The position numbers and the translations under genes were made by a program. Positions 58,737 to 64,000 of a stretch of DNA of 64,000 nt are shown in pieces. Under the pieces are notes generated by a model. The model saw nothing but the letters and a program-made list of their open reading frames with translations. It made no database searches and was not told the origin of the DNA. The stretch's first letter is position 1, and every line of letters begins with the position of its first letter. This DNA comes from Hemibagrus wyckioides (Eukaryota > Chordata > Actinopteri > Siluriformes > Bagridae): positions 17,407,511-17,471,510 of the forward strand of contig NC_080723.1 of assembly GCF_019097595.1 (NCBI RefSeq). Reading direction: 5' to 3'.

Positions 58737-58985
58737 GTGAGTAGCATGTTTGTCTCAAGCTTCTGGGGTTTACCTCCTCTGCCCTATGTGCCCTATTTTT
58801 TGGGGGGGTTTCCTCTGGGTACTCTGGTTTCCTCCCCCAGTCCAAAGACATGCATTGTAGGCAGATTGGCATCTCTGCAGTGTGTGTGTAGCTATCTCCA
58901 TCCCCGTTGTCCCCATTCCCACTGTGTCCCCTGGGATATGCTCCATGCTCCCCATGACCCTTTGTAGGATAAATATGGACTAGAG
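58737..58985 (+). mobile_element. Dispersed retroelement-tail-like repeat, plus strand
   Basis: CTCTGGGTACTCTGGTTTCC, CCCCAGTCCAAAGACATGCA, GCAGATTGGCATCTCTGCAG, a short GT run, CCCTGGGATATGCTCCATGC and GACCCTTTGTAGGATAAATA follow each other. Same family as 13362-13515. Frames across it on both strands are spurious. Confidence 0.72.
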
Positions 58986-60155
58986 GACAAAGACATTAAT
59001 ACTTATAGACGTACAGATAACATTATGCACTACACAAGAAAGTGTTCATTCAGAATTATTGCCTTTGCTAAATTCTTATTGCTGGAGAAGTTTGCAAACA
59101 GATCTCAAGTGTCCAAGCTCCTCACTTCTTCATCTAAAGCCCTGAATGAAAATGAGTTGTTTAGGGAAATAGTTTAATTTTGATTCAGAAATACATTTAG
59201 ACATGGGAATTAACTTTCAATTGCAATTAAAAGCCTGGAATGTAATTATTTAAGACATTTCAATTCAGACTGGTGGTGTTTAAGCTGAAGTAGTATGACT
59301 GTGTGTTCATGTTAATTCAGTGATGGTTAATGACTCTTATGAAACTAGACATTCAGGAAGATAGTTAGTTTTTCCCACACAAATGTTTGTATCTTCAAAC
59401 TAAATGCTAATATCAAAGCCATTTCTGAGATTTCTCTTTGAGATGCCCCAAGTGCTTGTTCAATCATAAGCATCGAAAATATAAAGCCATTAATCTTCAA
59501 CCACTAAAATCCATTGTAAGGTTATCCAACAGAGGGAAAAACGTCTCACACTGAAAGTCCTGACTCATTTTATATCAGACCCGCAGTCATAAAATCATCC
59601 ATTTGTTTATACTGATTGAAAATGTCCCGCATGTGTAATTCTGCCAGCTGAATGGACCACCAGTGTACTGGTAAACAAAAATAGACAGGTTTAATGACTG
59701 TATCGTGCTCTGTGGTGATGTGTGATAGAGTATTTTATACCATGGTTGTGTTCAGTGATAGTGGGACCGTCTGTGTCTGTGCAGGATTTGAGATACAGGA
59801 CTCAGTTTCTGTTTAAAAGGCCACCACTCCTGACAGTAAACCTTTATTCAAAACAGGATGTAGAGCTTTAAACTAATTTGTGAGCAGCTCTTCATCCTCT
59901 CTGCTCTGGTTTGAGTTATTAGAGGAACAAAAGCATTAAATCATAGATCAAATTTACAGTAATTTTATTCAGGTCTGGCAGATCCAACCTGACTTTCCTC
60001 TGGAAACACAAGATGTTAAATAATTAGTGTTTCCCAGAGCAAAGGCTTCTGTGTTTGATCAAATCCCAAAGGCTTCTTAATTCTTTCTTTTTTTTGAGGT
60101 GATTGACCTCACTGCCATGACTATATATCATGCTCTTAATTTATAATTGATTGCC

Positions 60156-60157
<2 letters not shown>
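58986..60157 (+). other. enox2 intron, contains intronic repeat copy 2
   Basis: Unique sequence apart from 59310-59690, the diverged partner of 49250-49720. No exon remnant is seen beside this copy, so the upstream exon was not duplicated with it. Confidence 0.6.

Positions 60158-60231
<74 letters not shown>
60158..60231. repeat. (GT)n microsatellite
   Basis: About 36 GT units with two AT interruptions near 60191 and 60197. Confidence 0.97.
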
Positions 60232-60233
<2 letters not shown>

Positions 60234-60955
60234 GAACAGGACCTTGATTTCTCTAATCGTTTCTAGCCAGGAGTGGGTTCCATAATTCATCAGTGCAGCG
60301 CCTGTTATCCCACTTCCAGAGTACTGAGTGCTGGAAAAGAGTTTGACAGGAGTCAGATGAAACACCAAAACACTGAGCTGTTTCTGTCCTCCCCAGAGCC
60401 AAACTGTCGGGTGCTCCTTAACTGTTGGAGAGAAGATCATTCATCCGAGCACTTTCAGAACAAAACAAAGACGACTAGCGATGCCGTACACCGAGGGATG
60501 CCAAAAAAAAAAAAAATTCTTATGTAACAATTATAGAGAATTATAACCTTCTGTGATATGATCAGCGGTGCATTCTAAGTTAAATATGTACAATTTGACA
60601 GAAAGCAAACTTTTATTTTCATCACTTTGAAACTAAAACAACATCGTAGATATGTGAGAAAAACAATATGTTTCAATTCTCACCAGTAAATAATCCACTG
60701 TGTATTTCGATTCTGTGCTGTGAAACCAGCTGCTTTTCCTGCGAGAGGATTTCTGTTGCTGGTTTTATTGTCGGTGTATTACTATTTCATTTAGCTGTAG
60801 GAAGTACCTGTGTCTGTAGCGTATACATCCTGTTTAATTTCTTTGGAAATGAAGGAGCAATACACGTTCTGATTACATGTCTGGGTAAACCTCATGATTT
60901 AACATTCATGTTTACTGGAGCAGTCTATTTCTGATGTATTTATTCATTGTTATAA
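60232..60955 (+). other. enox2 intron
   Basis: Unique sequence with poly(A) at 60503-60516. No exon recognised. Confidence 0.5.
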
Positions 60956-61290
60956 TGAGCGCCACTCTTCTGGGAAGTCTTTCCACTAGATGGCTGTGGG
61001 GGATTTGTGGTCATTCAGCTACAAGAGCATTAGTGAGATCAGACACTGATGGTGTAAGAGGTCTGGGGTGTAGTCGGTGTTCCAGTTCATCAGAAAGGTG
61101 TTCAGTGGGGTTGAGTCAGAGTGCAGGACTCGAGTTCTTCTACTCCAACCTTCACACACCATGTTTTCATGAAGCTCGCTTGTGCAAAAGGGCATCATCA
61201 TGCTGAAACAGGTCTGAGCCTCTTAGTTCCAGTGAAGGGAAATTCAATTGCAATTGTGTGCTTCCAGTTTTGAAGAAGCACATATGGGTG
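60956..61290. mobile_element. Rearranged Tc1-derived fragment (antisense part then sense part)
   Basis: From 60956 to about 61205 the sequence is the reverse of a Tc1 transposase 3' half. CTCTTCTGGGAAGTCTTTCC corresponds to the reverse complement of the copy A and B region encoding DSLPRRVE, and CAGTGGGGTTGAGTCAG to that encoding the SPDLNPIEH region. From about 61212, CCTCTTAGTTCCAGTGAAGG is in the forward orientation (the PLVPVKG region). The two parts are head to head, and a central part of the gene is lacking. Terminal repeats were not found. Confidence 0.78.
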
Positions 61291-63332
61291 TAATGGTCCG
61301 CAGTATCTTATAATAGCTGTGTTATAGCATGGTAAGTTCACTAGTGAGCCAGTTGACCCTTGTTACTGCATTCATCACCACAGAAAGTAGATCTCTCTGT
61401 TTAATAATTATGTGAAGAGTAAACACTAATAATAATTGACTGGACAGGAACTTCAAGGTCTGCTTTTGGTCTGACGTGAAGAGACAAACCCAGTGTTCAA
61501 AAGAAGCCTTCCCAGTTTTCCATTAAACTCAATGGGAGCGTTATCCGACACTGACTGGACTGAAAATTGTGATGATTGTAGTGACTGGATTTGACCAAAC
61601 GGTGTGATTCACCAATTCAGTCTAAAGTATATCCACTTGTACCCTGAATCAGTACAGGTACTTAGTCATAGTATAGGTGCTTGTGAGTTGTCAGTATAAA
61701 TAACTACATGCAGGAACACAATCCATTTACTTTCTGTACCGGTGCATTATATTATGCTAAAGCATGAACAGAGAAGCTGATCATTGCCATTGTGCATTCA
61801 CCCCAGCAGCTCAGCAGCATCATGTCCTCTCTGTTCACCTGCTATCAGTCTTCCTCTCATCACCCGAGCTCCACAGAGAGAGGTCATCACCTGGACGTCT
61901 TGGCTGTGACTGATCATCCTCCTCCATTAGTGCGTGTTTGATGCAAACGCCTTTACTAATGTAATCAGGAAGCCAGACGGAGTGACTCTGCTTTCCAGCG
62001 TCTGTTTGATCATACTGTACTTTCCAACCCCAAATCTGCTAATGGTGCTATTGCACAGGACGGCTGCCACCTGCACTTCCTTCATCTGTCTAAATCTGGC
62101 AGTGCTGTCTGGTCTTTTCTGCCTGTCCCTGTCCATTTCAAGTCCCTGCTTTGTAAGAGAGCAGCGATGCAGTTAGTGTTTGCCGTCTCTGTTCGCATCG
62201 TTGTCCTTTAAAGGGGTTTCCTGTCAGTGGATTAAGGTAGGTAATTTAATACGGGGAGGCTCATTTAAAGCCGTCTGTTTGCACAGGAAGTGCCGGATCA
62301 TCTAAAGGCACCTTGTCTCACAGATGCAGTCATATGGGATCTGCGCAAACGGAATTTCAACTCACCTTTCTCAGGCCACTTTGACTGACAGTTTACTTCT
62401 CAAACTTTACTTCTAATGTCATATGCTTTGTTTCCATTTGTAAGGATTACTGCTGCTGTTATTATTTTCTTTTTGTCCCCTGAAAGCAAGTGGAGGTCTG
62501 ATTCACAAGGCAACGGGTGGATTCCCACAGCAGACTAGGCACAGAAAAAATGACTTGAAATGAAATGTCATTGATTTTTGTTCACAGCATTCATCCCGAG
62601 ACTGTTTAAATTGCAGTATATAGTTTGTTGCATGGCACATTTGTGACCAAACATACAACAGCCATGTTTAGGAGCTTGGAAATCAATAATCAATGGATCA
62701 TGAGGTGCTTTATCGAGTCACACAATGTTAGGTGTTCAATTGAGCATTTCAGGCTCTTACAAAACAGGCAAATGAAGTACTGTACCTCATACTGAGGCAT
62801 CTCATGGCTGAAAGAACTGAAGAAAATGAGGTGGTCTTCACAAAAGAGGCATTTCTGCCTTCTAGGGCCATTCATGTTCAATGAACTCCACAGGTGAGAG
62901 AGAAAAATGAGTAGAGAGTGAGTACGGCCATTTCTATGCCTTTTGCATTCATTCAGTATCAAGGATAAAGCCATGTAGTATTAAAAAAAAAACACACAAA
63001 TACATGGAAAAAAACATGTCAGACGAAACCAGTTGAGTCCTCGAGCAAGACCCTGAACTCTAATGTACTCAGCTCAGTCTCTTCAGATAAAACAGTGTGG
63101 TCACTGTGCTGTGTGATTGACATCATTTAATAGTTCAAATTTGATTTATTTGCATATGCTAGCAGTATGTGACTGTAAAAAGTGAACTAGATAGCTTTCT
63201 TGCATTATATTTCTATAGAAAATTTCGAAATCATTTTTAGCATATTGCAGTGTAGTCAGCGCTAAATGATTGTATTTGTGGACATTTACAGGAAGTCTTC
63301 CTGAACACCTTTATTTTGTCTTTCCCCTGCAG
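61291..63332 (+). other. enox2 intron
   Basis: Unique sequence with no repeat family recognised. It ends in a clear pyrimidine tract and CTGCAG acceptor at 63327-63332. Confidence 0.6.
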
Positions 63333-63488
63333 ATTTTGACCCCAGCCTTGGCATGATGACGGGTATTGCTCCGATGAATCCGATGATGCCCGGTTTGGGC
63401 ATCGTGCCGCCTCCTATTTCTCAAGACCTACCTATTGTGAAGGAGATCATCCACTGCAAGAGCTGCACCTTGTTTCCTCCCAACCCTA
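63333..63488 (+). CDS. enox2: enox2 coding exon (pre-RRM segment)
   Basis: A 156-base exon, phase 1 at both ends, between TTTCCCCTGCAG and a GTGAGT donor. With the G from 49177 it reads DFDPSLGMMTGIAPMNPMMP, then GLGIVPPP and VKEIIHCKSCTLFPPNP. These match human ENOX2 (DFDPALGMMTG, MMPGLGIVPPPIP, VKEIIHCKSCTLFPPNP, recalled). ENOX1 has FDPSLNMMTG and FPQNP, so the paralogue call is secure. The terminal A begins the Asn codon that opens the next exon (NLPPP in ENOX2), which is outside the window. The RRM, the coiled-coil and the oxidase or exchange motifs of ENOX2 all lie further downstream. The open frame runs 39 codons past the donor into the intron by chance. Confidence 0.96.
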
Positions 63489-64000
63489 GTGAGTCTTTCT
63501 CAATTGCAACATCCTCTAAGATCCCGTTTCACAATTTACATCCCACAGCCCAGTTAGCGTTTATGCATCAATACGCATTATTTTTCAGTCCTCATGCATT
63601 TTAAAGCATGCTATTGACTTGCTGATGGTGTCTGGAATGGCTGTCCAGACAAACAGATGGTCATTAAGGTTTTGGTGAAAATTACTCTGCCATTGCATTG
63701 AGGCTCTGCAGGCTGTATTGACCTGACATTAGGATTCTGACAGGTGATATACCTCGCCCTAGAGGAGGACGCCAATAGATCTGACTGGTGAGAAAGCCAA
63801 CTGCCACTCACATGGGTGGATTGATTGATTACTAAGCAGTTGTGGTTTCATACAACGGTGAAAATCCCCAAAACTCTCTCTCTCTTTCTATCTCTCTTGC
63901 CTGGTTTAGTTCTTCCACAGACCCCAGTGAACCCCATGATAAAGATAGAGGAGAGAAAATGAAAAGGTCTTAAACGGTCTGGGTGATGTTGAGGTGAAAA
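63489..64000 (+). other. enox2 intron, right edge of window
   Basis: Starts with the GTGAGT donor. A CT run occurs at about 63877-63897. No further exon is supported before the window ends. Confidence 0.6.

Noticed and set aside
63910..63962. Possible next enox2 exon starting TTCTTCCACAG after TTTAG
   Set aside because: It would give an ILPQTP start resembling NLPPP only loosely, and the frame hits a TGA at once after EERK. The expected ENOX2 continuation (NLPPPATRERPP) is absent.

Overview
This window is fish nuclear DNA, almost entirely non-coding, from the 5' half of a large plus-strand gene that I identify as enox2 (ecto-NOX disulfide-thiol exchanger 2). Three coding exons can be supported: 2582-2728, 49046-49177 and 63333-63488. 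All three begin and end in phase 1, are flanked by AG/GT splice sites, and join in frame. The last two match the N-terminus of vertebrate ENOX2 closely. The first is assigned by phase compatibility and by lying on the same strand upstream; I do not recognise its protein sequence. The RRM and the catalytic part of the protein lie beyond the right edge. The promoter and start codon of the long form lie beyond the left edge.

The repeats point to a ray-finned fish, probably an ostariophysan and plausibly a catfish: Tc1/mariner elements with CACTATATTGCC termini, short tRNA-derived SINEs, a hAT element with TAGRGATGCACGA termini, a MITE with GTGCGTCCCAAAT termini, and many dinucleotide and tetranucleotide arrays. 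The lineage is inferred from remembered repeat types, not from a search.

Layout. 1-1169 is a decayed Tc1 copy. 2582-2728 is the first visible exon. 2717-4055 holds a tandem duplication that copied the end of that exon and its splice donor, with a hAT element at the junction. 9160-12115 is a 76-bp minisatellite with higher-order structure, a perfect hairpin at its edge and a degenerate flank. 16505-17104 is a dispersed repeat followed by a MITE. 19215-20463 is a complete but frameshifted Tc1 copy with both terminal repeats. 31955-32510 is a 37-bp minisatellite carrying CACCC/GC-box-like motifs. 34780-35199 is an internally deleted Tc1-like element. 36115-38400 contains two long pyrimidine tracts around a 21-bp minisatellite. 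39110-42210 is a cluster of SINE and retroelement tails around a CpG-dense patch. 42800-43215 and 46012-46730 are compound CT and GA arrays. 49046-49177 is the second exon, followed at 50250-50326 by a possible alternative exon. 51330-61290 holds more SINEs and transposon relics. 63333-63488 is the third exon.

No complete protein-coding gene, classical RNA gene, CRISPR array or prokaryotic feature is present. The most interesting observations are the possible alternative ENOX2 exon, the copied splice donor, the 31-bp micro-inversion between the two Tc1 copies, the higher-order minisatellites with an edge hairpin, and the CpG-dense intronic patch.
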